Assembly: GCA_963802095.1 (NCBI GenBank)
Contig: CAWDHI010000002.1
Span: 256,946 to 320,945, forward strand
Source of the DNA: CAVVEQ01 sp963802095
Lineage (GTDB): Bacteria > Chloroflexota > Anaerolineae > Anaerolineales > Anaerolineaceae
Length of the DNA: 64,000 nucleotides
Direction: 5' to 3'
Shown piece by piece: positions 26,339 through 34,620 of this stretch. How positions within the stretch are numbered: position 1 is the stretch's first letter; the number at the start of each line of letters is the position of its first letter. The position numbers were made by a program, and so were the translations under genes. The notes under the pieces were generated by a model. That model was not told the origin of the DNA. It ran no database searches and was given only the letters and a program-made list of their open reading frames with translations.

Positions 26339-29221
26339 ATGTCTGGAAACACGATCCGAGTGGTCGGGGCGCGCGAGCACAATCTCAAAAACATCACCGT
26401 GGAGATCCCGCGCGATAAACTGGTGATCATCACCGGTCTCTCCGGCTCCGGGAAGAGCTCTCTGGCGTTCGATACCATCTTTGCCGAAGGGCAGCGCCGT
26501 TATGTGGAATCCCTCTCCGCTTATGCCCGGCAGTTTCTTGGACAGATGCAGAAACCGGATGTAGATTATATCGAAGGGCTATCCCCGGCGGTTTCCATCG
26601 ACCAAAAGGCAACTTCCCACAACCCGCGTTCCACGGTTGGCACCGTCACCGAAATCTACGATTACCTGCGTCTGCTCTTTGCCCGCATCGGCATCCCGCA
26701 CTGCCCGGTCTGCGGACGTGAGGTTGTCAAGCAGTCCGCCCAGGAGATCGTGGATGCCATCGAACAACTGCCCGAGGACTCGCGGATTATGGTGCTAGCT
26801 CCAATCGTCCGCGGTCGAAAAGGCACCTACCAGGCAGTTTTCGAGGAGATCCGTAAAGCCGGATTTGTGCGCGCCCGGGTGGATGGCGAGATCCGCTCCC
26901 TGGATGAGGAGATCGAGCTCGACCGCTATAAGATCCACACCATCGAAGCCGTGGTGGACCGTCTTGTCATCTCCCACGGTGATGATGAAGAGGAAAACCG
27001 GCTTTCCCGATCGCGACTGACAGACTCGGTGGAAACAGCCCTTAAAGTGGGAGAAGGATACCTCACGATCCAGGATCTTTCAGGGGATTCCCCTCGTGAT
27101 ATCCTCTTTTCTGAGCACCTCGCCTGCCCCGAGCATGGAACCAGCCTGGGCGAGATCGAACCGCGCACGTTTTCGTTTAATACCCCGCACGGCGCCTGCC
27201 CCGATTGCCAGGGACTGGGTTCCAAGCTGGAGATCGATCCGGAGATGATCATTCCCGATAAGGAACGCTCCTTCAACGATGGTGGTGTGGTGGCCATGGA
27301 GTGGGGTCCGCGCGAGAATGGCGGCTACTACTGGCAGATGGTTGAATCCGTCGCCAGGGAATATAAGATCGATCTGAACGCTCCTATCCGCACACTAAGC
27401 CCGGAGAAGATCAATTTGATCCTGTACGGCACAGGCTCACAGGAGCTGACCGTCAGCCTGGTGGGCCGTGACCGGCAGACCACCTTCAATACAACTTTTG
27501 AGGGCATCATTCCGAATTTGATGCGCCGGTATCGCGACACCCAGTCCGAATATATCCGCAACAAGATCTCTGAATTCATGACCGATAAACCCTGCACCGC
27601 CTGTGGAGGCAAACGCCTGCGGGTGGAAGCCCTGGCAGTCACAATCGCGGATAGAAATATCATCGAAGTCACCACCTGGCCGGTGCTCACCACTCTCGAA
27701 TGGGTCAAGAAGCTGGCCGGGGAGAACACCATCCTCACCTCGCGACAGAAGGCGATCTCGGATAGGATCTTCAAGGAGATCATTTCCCGCCTGGGTTTCC
27801 TTGTCAACGTGGGGCTGGATTACCTCACCCTGCACCGTTCCGCTGGCAGCCTTTCCGGTGGGGAAGCACAGCGCATCCGCCTGGCAACCCAGGTCGGGTC
27901 CCGGCTCATGGGGGTTCTCTACGTACTGGATGAACCCTCCATCGGGTTGCATCCGCGGGATAATGCCCGCCTGCTGGAAACCCTTAAGGGGCTGCGGGAT
28001 ATCGGCAACACCGTCCTGGTGGTGGAGCACGATGAGGAAACCATCCGTTCCGCGGATTGGATCGTCGACCTCGGCCCGCGTGCCGGCGAGCATGGTGGCA
28101 GGCTTGTTGCCGAAGGAACGGTTGCGGATATCCTTAAAAGCGAGGAATCGCTCACCGGAGCCTATCTTTCCGGGCGGCTGCAGGTTCCCATACCGGCCGA
28201 GCGCAGAAAGGGTAACGGGAAGATCCTCCGCGTCGTAGGTGCAAGAACCAACAACCTGAAAAACATCACTGTGGATATTCCTCTGGGGATGTTTGTCTGC
28301 ATCACAGGCGTATCTGGTTCGGGTAAATCCACGCTGATGGTGGATGTACTCCATAACGCCCTCGCCCACGACCTGATGGGTGCGCACACCCAACCGGGCG
28401 AATACGACCGCATCGAAGGCACCGAAAACCTCGATAAGATCATCAATATCGACCAATCCCCCATCGGGCGAACACCCCGCTCCAATCCAGGCACCTATAC
28501 CGGCATGTTCGATGAGATCCGTTCCCTTTTCGCTGAATTACCCGAGAGCAAGATCCGCGGTTATAAGACCGGTCGTTTCTCCTTCAATGTTCATGGCGGC
28601 CGCTGCGAAGCCTGCCAGGGGCAGGGTCAGCTCCGTATCGAAATGCAGTTCCTCCCGGATATCTACGTCCCCTGCGATATCTGCCACGGGTCGAGATTCA
28701 ACCGCGAGACCCTGCAGGTGCATTTCAAAGGTCTTTCCATCGCTGATGTACTGGATACCACGGTGGACCAGGGACTGGAAATGTTTGCAGCCATTCCCAA
28801 CATCATGACCAAGCTTCGTACCCTGCATGAGGTCGGTCTGGGGTATATTAAGATCGGTCAACCTGCCACCACTCTTTCCGGTGGTGAAGCCCAGCGGGTC
28901 AAGCTGGCCAAGGAACTCTCCCGGCGCTCCACCGGAAAAACGCTATATGTTTTAGACGAACCTTCGGTTGGATTGCACGCGGCGGATGTCCACATGTTGA
29001 TAGAAGTTGTACAGCGTCTGGTGGATAGCGGCAACTCGGTGCTCATCATCGAGCACAACCTGGATATTATTAAAGTATCCGATTACCTGATCGATCTCGG
29101 ACCGGAGGGTGGCGACCGAGGTGGAGAGGTCATCGCCTGCGGCACCCCCGAAGAGATCTGCGTTCTGGAAGCTTCCTACACCGGACAGTATTTGCGCAGT
29201 CACCTCGATCTCTGTAAATGA
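26339..29221 (+). CDS. uvrA: Excinuclease ABC subunit A (UvrA)
   Basis: The DNA-damage recognition ATPase of nucleotide excision repair. It has two ABC modules: Walker A GLSGSGKSS and GVSGSGKST, two SLSGGEAQR / TLSGGEAQR signatures, and two YVLDEPS Walker B motifs. Zinc fingers are formed by CPVCG, CPDCQGLG / CTACGGKRL and CEACQGQGQ with CDICHGSRF. The chosen ATG at 26339 gives MSGNTIRVVGAREHNLKNI, the canonical N-terminus, with AGGAG twelve bases upstream. A GTG 30 bases earlier is in frame. Length 960 is normal. Flanked by terminators on both sides, so monocistronic. Confidence 0.97.
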   Translation: MSGNTIRVVGAREHNLKNITVEIPRDKLVIITGLSGSGKSSLAFDTIFAEGQRRYVESLSAYARQFLGQMQKPDVDYIEGLSPAVSIDQKATSHNPRSTVGTVTEIYDYLRLLFARIGIPHCPVCGREVVKQSAQEIVDAIEQLPEDSRIMVLAPIVRGRKGTYQAVFEEIRKAGFVRARVDGEIRSLDEEIELDRYKIHTIEAVVDRLVISHGDDEEENRLSRSRLTDSVETALKVGEGYLTIQDLSGDSPRDILFSEHLACPEHGTSLGEIEPRTFSFNTPHGACPDCQGLGSKLEIDPEMIIPDKERSFNDGGVVAMEWGPRENGGYYWQMVESVAREYKIDLNAPIRTLSPEKINLILYGTGSQELTVSLVGRDRQTTFNTTFEGIIPNLMRRYRDTQSEYIRNKISEFMTDKPCTACGGKRLRVEALAVTIADRNIIEVTTWPVLTTLEWVKKLAGENTILTSRQKAISDRIFKEIISRLGFLVNVGLDYLTLHRSAGSLSGGEAQRIRLATQVGSRLMGVLYVLDEPSIGLHPRDNARLLETLKGLRDIGNTVLVVEHDEETIRSADWIVDLGPRAGEHGGRLVAEGTVADILKSEESLTGAYLSGRLQVPIPAERRKGNGKILRVVGARTNNLKNITVDIPLGMFVCITGVSGSGKSTLMVDVLHNALAHDLMGAHTQPGEYDRIEGTENLDKIINIDQSPIGRTPRSNPGTYTGMFDEIRSLFAELPESKIRGYKTGRFSFNVHGGRCEACQGQGQLRIEMQFLPDIYVPCDICHGSRFNRETLQVHFKGLSIADVLDTTVDQGLEMFAAIPNIMTKLRTLHEVGLGYIKIGQPATTLSGGEAQRVKLAKELSRRSTGKTLYVLDEPSVGLHAADVHMLIEVVQRLVDSGNSVLIIEHNLDIIKVSDYLIDLGPEGGDRGGEVIACGTPEEICVLEASYTGQYLRSHLDLCK

Positions 29222-29236
29222 CCTATCATAAGAGAA

Positions 29237-29265
29237 AATCTGGCCAGGGTAGCCCTGGCCAGATT
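29237..29265 (+). terminator. Terminator after uvrA
   Basis: A perfect 13-bp inverted repeat AATCTGGCCAGGG / CCCTGGCCAGATT with loop TAG, followed by CTTTATT. It lies 15 bases after the uvrA stop and about 50 bases before the convergent gene end, so it may act in both directions. Confidence 0.85.
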
Positions 29266-29314
29266 CTTTATTGGGTCCGTCTTTTACCCTTGAAGACGGA
29301 GATCCGGGAAATAG

Positions 29315-30160
29315 CTAGAAATTGGTAACCGCTTTCAGAGGGATCTCCGGGTAGATCTGGCTGTTTGCCGGCGGCATGGCGTTATAAACCCAGTTGATAT
29401 CCACCGAGCCCATCTTTATACCCCGAACGCGTTTGTAGCCGTTGAAGATCCCGCGTGTTAGAACGCTTTCGATCCCCAGGTTCATGCAATAAACCGCCAC
29501 CTGCGCTCCGCTTGGGATTTGCTCCAATTCATCATCGAAAACGCCGGTGGAAAATGCAAGCCGGGTGCTATCCACAGCCTGGCACTGGATTATCGGGATG
29601 ATCACCGGGAAACCATCCTCCCTTATGTAGGAGATGAATTTCAACCCATCCAACTGGTTGAACATCTTCTCGAGGAAAGGCTTCAGGATTCTTTCCTGCT
29701 TTCCCGACTTCAACCCACCCTTGGCAAGCATGGATTTCACTGCGGCAAAAATGATCCCATTCATCGGCAGGGGGGCTTTTCCCGAGACCTCCAACAGGTC
29801 GAAGTAATGCACCGTGTTGATGCCAAAGTAGGTGTTGTAGCGGAACATAGGTATGCGATTCATCAATTCGTACTCGGGACCGCTCTTTTCCAGGTGAGTC
29901 CACTCCGCCCTTCCCCGCCAGAGGTTTTTATCGAAAGACATGATCAAGAATGCCACTTTGTGGTTCTGCTGGATGTATTTCTTGCTCACCCCGGTCACGA
30001 ATTCCCCAGCGATGAGTTCCTTTGGACCTTTCGCCTGCATCGAAGTGATCAGGGCTACGTGTGGCAACCCCTCCGGATTGACGCACACCAGTAACCCTAC
30101 CTTTTCGCTGGGGGTAAAGGCTTTTATATCCTCGGGACTGAATTCCTGATTCATTATCAT
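29315..30160 (-). CDS. Pyridoxamine-5'-phosphate-oxidase-like (flavin split-barrel) protein
   Basis: A 281-residue protein whose N-terminal part (FTPSEKVGLLVCVNPEGLPHVALITSMQ) and middle (GEFVTGVSKKYIQQNHKVAFLIMS) match the PNPOx-like split-barrel fold that binds FMN or F420. A second similar segment (LKFISYIREDGFPVIIPIIQCQA) suggests a tandem arrangement. I chose the start at 30160 because GGGAG precedes it by six to eight bases; the open frame extends nine codons upstream into the activase end. It is last in an operon with a glycyl-radical enzyme and its activase, so a redox role in that pathway is plausible but unproven. Confidence 0.75.
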   Translation of the reverse strand: MIMNQEFSPEDIKAFTPSEKVGLLVCVNPEGLPHVALITSMQAKGPKELIAGEFVTGVSKKYIQQNHKVAFLIMSFDKNLWRGRAEWTHLEKSGPEYELMNRIPMFRYNTYFGINTVHYFDLLEVSGKAPLPMNGIIFAAVKSMLAKGGLKSGKQERILKPFLEKMFNQLDGLKFISYIREDGFPVIIPIIQCQAVDSTRLAFSTGVFDDELEQIPSGAQVAVYCMNLGIESVLTRGIFNGYKRVRGIKMGSVDINWVYNAMPPANSQIYPEIPLKAVTNF

Positions 30161-30180
30161 TTTCTCCCTTCCCAAAATCT

Positions 30181-31215
30181 CTAACAACCACAGACAGGTT
30201 TAGGTGCTGCTGTTTGCAATTCCAATTCATCACTTTCAATCCGGGTGGAACCACTCACGTGCACGATATTGGCATTCACACCCGATTGCATAGCTGCTTC
30301 GCCAAGCGCAATCAATTCTTCCTGCCCAATGAGCGCCGAACCCTCGAATTCCCACTCCATTCCTAGCCGGGTGTATTTATCCTTGCACAGGTTGTTGAAC
30401 GCCAGCAGATCCCAGCGGGTTACTGCTTCACCTGCCACGCGGGTGATAAATTGGCCAATAGCGGTAATGTTATCGATCCGGGCGGTCTTTCCGGGGATTA
30501 GCGGGGTGCGGACCCAAAGTTCAAATTCCACCTTTTGTTGATCTCTCCGTCGGACCACTTCGCGGAATGTGTCGAGAACGATATCCAGGGGAGCGCCAGT
30601 ATATTCCAGGTGTCTCTCTGGATTCATTTCCTTCAGGTCGAATAAAACCAGGTCCGTGAAGGGGAGAACTGCATCCAGGGCATCCAGCTTGATGATCCCA
30701 CAGGTATCTATGGCAGTGTGGTAACCGCGGCTCTTGATCTCCAGCAGTAAATCCGAAACAAACCGCCACTGCAGTGTAGCTTCCCCGCCGCTGATAGTAA
30801 TGCCGCCATCCGATTGCGTAAAATATGCAGAATCCCTGAGAAGCTCATCTGCCAGATCGGAAACTGCCCAGTCTTTTCCAAGCAGCTCCAGGGCGGTGGA
30901 AGGGCATTCCTCAGCACAGGTTCCACAGCCTTCGCACTTCTCCCGGTCGATGGTCATGCCTTCTTCTGATAAGTGCAATCCGCCGTTCGGACAAGCGGCT
31001 TCACAAGTCCGGCAGCCAATACAGCGAATGCCGATCCATTGGATCTGAGGTTTGCTGGAGATGCTCTCGGGGTTATGGCACCACAGGCAGCGCATCGGGC
31101 ATCCTTTCATGAACACCGTGGTACGAATGCCCGGGCCGTCCTCGGTGGACATCCGCTGGATCTCTAGCACTGTTCCTTTCAAGAGTGTAGCTTCGACCAA
31201 CGAATCGCTCCTCAC
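30181..31215 (-). CDS. Glycyl-radical enzyme activating protein (radical SAM)
   Basis: A 344-residue PflA-family activase. The radical-SAM cysteines C39, C43, C46 (CPMRCLWC) make the cluster that cleaves SAM. Two ferredoxin-type clusters follow: C65/C68/C71/C75 and C94/C97/C100/C104. This clostridial-type 2x[4Fe-4S] insert is typical of activases for non-PFL glycyl-radical enzymes. The GTG start overlaps the stop of the upstream glycyl-radical enzyme by four bases, which fixes the partner. It installs the glycyl radical on that enzyme under anoxic conditions. Confidence 0.95.
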   Translation of the reverse strand: MRSDSLVEATLLKGTVLEIQRMSTEDGPGIRTTVFMKGCPMRCLWCHNPESISSKPQIQWIGIRCIGCRTCEAACPNGGLHLSEEGMTIDREKCEGCGTCAEECPSTALELLGKDWAVSDLADELLRDSAYFTQSDGGITISGGEATLQWRFVSDLLLEIKSRGYHTAIDTCGIIKLDALDAVLPFTDLVLFDLKEMNPERHLEYTGAPLDIVLDTFREVVRRRDQQKVEFELWVRTPLIPGKTARIDNITAIGQFITRVAGEAVTRWDLLAFNNLCKDKYTRLGMEWEFEGSALIGQEELIALGEAAMQSGVNANIVHVSGSTRIESDELELQTAAPKPVCGC

Positions 31216-33734
31216 ATGCGGTTGTGGCTGAGCCGCGCGATCACTTCGTCCTGCAGCTCTTTGCCCACGGTCACGAAATACGCGTTGTAACCTGTGATGC
31301 GTACCAGCAGGTGACGGTAATCCTGGGGGTGTTTCTGCGCGTCCATCAACATCTCCGCATCCAGCATGTTCACCTGCAGGGCTGTTCCGCCGTTTTCGAT
31401 GGCTCCACGCAAAAAAGCTTTGAACTTCGAGCGGTGCTCCGGGTCACGCAGGATGGAAGGATTAAAGGTGATCGTGTGGCTGGCGCCGTTGGGCAGCGAG
31501 TTGTAATACTCCAGCCAATCGCCTTTGCCATCCGCAGCCTTGCCGCCCAGCACCTTGCCCACCGAATTCATATTGGCGGTCGGACCATTGATATCCGCGC
31601 CATTTGAAGGGCAGATGGCATTGGAAAGGTACATTCCTTTGGGGCGGCCGTCCGCGCTCGCAGCCAGGATGGGACCCTCTGAGATCCAGTAATTCCAGCT
31701 CAGCATACCGGGGCGGTACTGACGCCTGGTGCTGATAGTTTTATGCTTCCAGGTCTCTTCCGTCCATACATCCATCACATTCTTCGCCATTTCATCAGCG
31801 GTATCTTCGTCACGCCCATATTTGGGTGCCTTGTTCTTTGCTTTGGCCTGCAGCACTTCATGACCAACCCAGTTATCCTTCAGGGCAGCGACCAATTCGG
31901 CCATAGTGCAGTCTTTGTGGTCGTAAACGAGGTACTTGATCGCCAGGAGCGAATCCACTGTGGTTGCGTAAGTCACCGCCTCCAGGGTGGTGAAGTTGAT
32001 CTCCGCCCCTCCCTGGGTAATATCCAGTCCCTTTTCCGCGCAGCCCTTCACAAGGCAGCTCAAATAGGGTGTCGGGCAGAAGCCGGCTCGCACAGATTCG
32101 GTGTTCTCATAGTTCTGCACGCATTTGGTGATGATGTATTCAGTCTGGCGGGTATATGCCTGCCAAAATTCCTCCCAGGTCTTGAATTGGCAAGGATCCC
32201 CTGTCTCGGGACCGTCCTGGGTGATCTTCGAGGTTTTGCCCGTCATGGGATTGGTCACCGGCAGCATATCCTTTCCACCGGTCAGGGCAAGCTCCACCGC
32301 CTTCAAAAGGTTGATGTTGTTATCTACCGTGCCGGAACGGTCGTTACCCACCATGGTATTTTCCAGGCAGCCCACCCCGGCATAGTCCCAGACGTTACTT
32401 TCATTTATAAGATCTGTGCACTCTCCCCGCCTGGCTTCCAGCATCATCCCGGCCATCGATCGCTCGTCAAAATTGATCAGGAATGGTGCTCCCTGGCTGG
32501 AGGAGATCATATCGACCACTTTATCGAGCAGCGCCTCGGAACTGCCCCGGCAGAGGCGCACGTTGGGTTTTGGTTCCAGGATGGGCGACATTTCATCAAT
32601 TACTTCCAGGATCGCGAAGGTCAGATCGTTGCTCGCGTCTCGACCGTCCTTATCCATTCCACCCAGGTTGATCAACTGCCCGAACGCAGCGGTAACCCCG
32701 TTGGGACCGTTGTTGATCATCGCGTCGTAAGCAGTGTTGCAGTGAAACCAGAAGCACTTCATGATCTCTTTGCCGAACTCGCGGTCCATGCCCTCATCCA
32801 GGGATTTCTGCCAGTACGGGAATAAGTATTGATCGATCCTGCCGAGTGAGGTTCCCGCCCCCGGGTAATTCTCATCGGACATGATCAGCATATGGTTGAA
32901 CCAGAGTGCCTGCATCGCCTCCCAAAAATTGGAGGCAGGTTCCCAGGGGACCTTTTCCAGGTTGGTGGCCATTTTTTCAAGCTCGCTCTTCCTGGCAGGG
33001 TCGGCTTCCTCTGCAGCCCTCTTTTTACAGAGTGCGGAGTATTTATCCGCCAATTCCTTAGGCATCATTGCGGCGGTCATCATCGCCCTATACTGAGCAC
33101 CTTTGGCACCCTGCTTCTCATGTGGGTTTAGCTTTTCGTAGCGGGTTTGCAGATCGGCATGGATCCCTTTCCAACCGCGTTTAAGCGCGTCCTCATGCGC
33201 CGGGATCAGGTGCCCGCTGGTTGCTCCGGAATTGCCATAGCCATGATCATGGAACCAGGTAGCCTGTTCCCGCGCGCCACCCGTGCCCATAATCCGTTTT
33301 TCATATTCAGTCGCTTCTTTCTCATCCAGGCAAAGCGAGGTGAGGATATTGAACCTCGCCCCCGCAAGCAAGTCGCCTGGCAGAATCTCCTGGGGCACAT
33401 AGTTCACCATGACTTCCTTATTGAACCAGGCGCGCCTCTCAGTGATGCTCCAGTTCCAGAAATCCTTTGCAAGCTCGATACTACGAGCCTTGGCGCGGAA
33501 AGAACCTTTTATGGTGGTGAGCAACATGAATGCTTCCGGGACGATGTAATAGAGCGCTTCGTTATATTGCAAATCCCATGGCGTACCGGTACTCCAGGAG
33601 GACCAATCGTTCTTCCAGGTTCGGGTCACCCCCATAAAGTAAAAATCCCGCAGCCATTTGATCCTCGGGCTAAGGTTAAAAGGTTTCTTGATTGCATACC
33701 GGGGTGCTTGGGTGGTAACTTCTGCCAGTGCCAT
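31212..33734 (-). CDS. Glycyl-radical enzyme of unassigned substrate (PFL-like superfamily)
   Basis: An 840-residue glycyl-radical enzyme. The radical glycine is G815 in RITGYNAYF near the C-terminus. The thiyl cysteine is C456 in GVGCLENTM, with the adjacent acid E458. The GCLE signature is of the kind seen in eliminases and arylacetate decarboxylases and unlike the CC pair of pyruvate formate-lyase, so it is not PFL. No small subunit like that of 4-hydroxyphenylacetate decarboxylase is present. Substrate unknown; a decarboxylase, dehydratase or C-S lyase is possible. It follows a GntR regulator by 13 bases and overlaps its activase. Confidence 0.92.
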   Translation of the reverse strand: MALAEVTTQAPRYAIKKPFNLSPRIKWLRDFYFMGVTRTWKNDWSSWSTGTPWDLQYNEALYYIVPEAFMLLTTIKGSFRAKARSIELAKDFWNWSITERRAWFNKEVMVNYVPQEILPGDLLAGARFNILTSLCLDEKEATEYEKRIMGTGGAREQATWFHDHGYGNSGATSGHLIPAHEDALKRGWKGIHADLQTRYEKLNPHEKQGAKGAQYRAMMTAAMMPKELADKYSALCKKRAAEEADPARKSELEKMATNLEKVPWEPASNFWEAMQALWFNHMLIMSDENYPGAGTSLGRIDQYLFPYWQKSLDEGMDREFGKEIMKCFWFHCNTAYDAMINNGPNGVTAAFGQLINLGGMDKDGRDASNDLTFAILEVIDEMSPILEPKPNVRLCRGSSEALLDKVVDMISSSQGAPFLINFDERSMAGMMLEARRGECTDLINESNVWDYAGVGCLENTMVGNDRSGTVDNNINLLKAVELALTGGKDMLPVTNPMTGKTSKITQDGPETGDPCQFKTWEEFWQAYTRQTEYIITKCVQNYENTESVRAGFCPTPYLSCLVKGCAEKGLDITQGGAEINFTTLEAVTYATTVDSLLAIKYLVYDHKDCTMAELVAALKDNWVGHEVLQAKAKNKAPKYGRDEDTADEMAKNVMDVWTEETWKHKTISTRRQYRPGMLSWNYWISEGPILAASADGRPKGMYLSNAICPSNGADINGPTANMNSVGKVLGGKAADGKGDWLEYYNSLPNGASHTITFNPSILRDPEHRSKFKAFLRGAIENGGTALQVNMLDAEMLMDAQKHPQDYRHLLVRITGYNAYFVTVGKELQDEVIARLSHNRM

Positions 33735-33747
33735 GATTTCCTCCTGA

Positions 33748-34476
33748 TCAGTCTTTCGATTGAATTCCAGATATGTAACCGCTGTACCCGTGTTCCAGCA
33801 TTTTGATCATGATCCCATGCGCTTCTGTGGCATCCATTTGGTCTACTGCGGTGGTCAATTCTTCGTGGAATTTCACGACCTGCGGGTGGTTGCCAGGAAG
33901 GGAATAGAAAAGTGACGCGAAATTCACATAAAGCGGTCTGCATGAATTCAGTAGGAGCGGGTAAAAAATGTTCCCACTCGCCATGGCGATCAGGTGATGG
34001 AATTGAAAATCCAGAGAAGCTTGTTGAGAAGTATCAGCCGGGTTTACGGTCTTTTCCTGTTCTACCAAGCCGAGGAGTTCACTGACCTGATTTTCGCTGC
34101 GGTTCAATGCAGCCAGGCGTGCGCTTTCCACCTCGAAAAGCATGCGAAAATCCATCGTGCTGTTCAGCAAGCTGGTTTCCAGGGTGCCTTCCTGATAATT
34201 CATCAGCGTGTTTAAAAGGGGAAGAGAGCCCTGCCGGCGGTAATCATTCACCACCGCCCCACCGGAAGAGTAGCGGGTGATCAAACCCTTCGCAGCCAGG
34301 TCGAGCAGCCCGTCATGGACGACAGGGCGACTGACCCCCAGCTTTTGAGCAAGATCGCGTTCGGAGGGTAGTTTTTCGCCAATCATTAACTTACCGGTAA
34401 GGATCATCTCCTCGAAGCGAGTGATGAAATCCTCGACCAGTGTTCGCCTTTCCAATCGCGGGAAATCTGAGTCCAT
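33748..34476 (-). CDS. GntR/FadR-family transcriptional regulator
   Basis: A 242-residue regulator. It has an N-terminal GntR winged helix (ITRFEEMILTGKLMIGEKLPSERDLAQKLGVSRPVVHDGL) and a C-terminal all-helical FCD domain with likely metal or ligand-binding histidines (FQFHHLIAMASGN, HEEL, HG near the end). It is first in the operon that also holds the glycyl-radical enzyme, activase and PNPOx-like gene. The palindromic site just upstream points to autoregulation. The effector is probably a carboxylic acid related to the enzyme substrate, by analogy with the family. Confidence 0.93.
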   Translation of the reverse strand: MDSDFPRLERRTLVEDFITRFEEMILTGKLMIGEKLPSERDLAQKLGVSRPVVHDGLLDLAAKGLITRYSSGGAVVNDYRRQGSLPLLNTLMNYQEGTLETSLLNSTMDFRMLFEVESARLAALNRSENQVSELLGLVEQEKTVNPADTSQQASLDFQFHHLIAMASGNIFYPLLLNSCRPLYVNFASLFYSLPGNHPQVVKFHEELTTAVDQMDATEAHGIMIKMLEHGYSGYISGIQSKD

Positions 34477-34483
34477 GAGAAAT

Positions 34484-34529
34484 TGGTATTACCACCAACC
34501 AGTTTAGCAATTCCTTAAAAGAAAGTCAA
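34484..34529 (-). promoter_or_regulatory. Promoter and GntR-type operator of the glycyl-radical operon
   Basis: On the minus strand TTGACT (34529-34524), a 17-base spacer and TAAACT (34506-34501) form a good sigma-70-type promoter. TGGTATTACCA (34484-34494) fits the TNGTNNNACNA consensus of FCD-type GntR proteins. It covers the expected transcription start and lies eight bases upstream of the regulator's start codon, so binding would repress the operon. Confidence 0.75.
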
Positions 34530-34620
34530 GCAGGAAAATCTTTCCACTTGACTGTCATAACGATCGGATGAACCTAATTCTCTGAGATTATCCTTTTTGC
34601 TGTCTTCGTCGCGCCTTCCA

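Noticed and set aside
27437..28456. 339-codon open frame opposite uvrA
   Set aside because: Shadow of a highly conserved gene; no domain or ribosome site.
31743..32825. 360-codon open frame opposite the glycyl-radical enzyme
   Set aside because: Antisense shadow with no domain; the minus-strand gene has the glycyl-radical and thiyl motifs in place.
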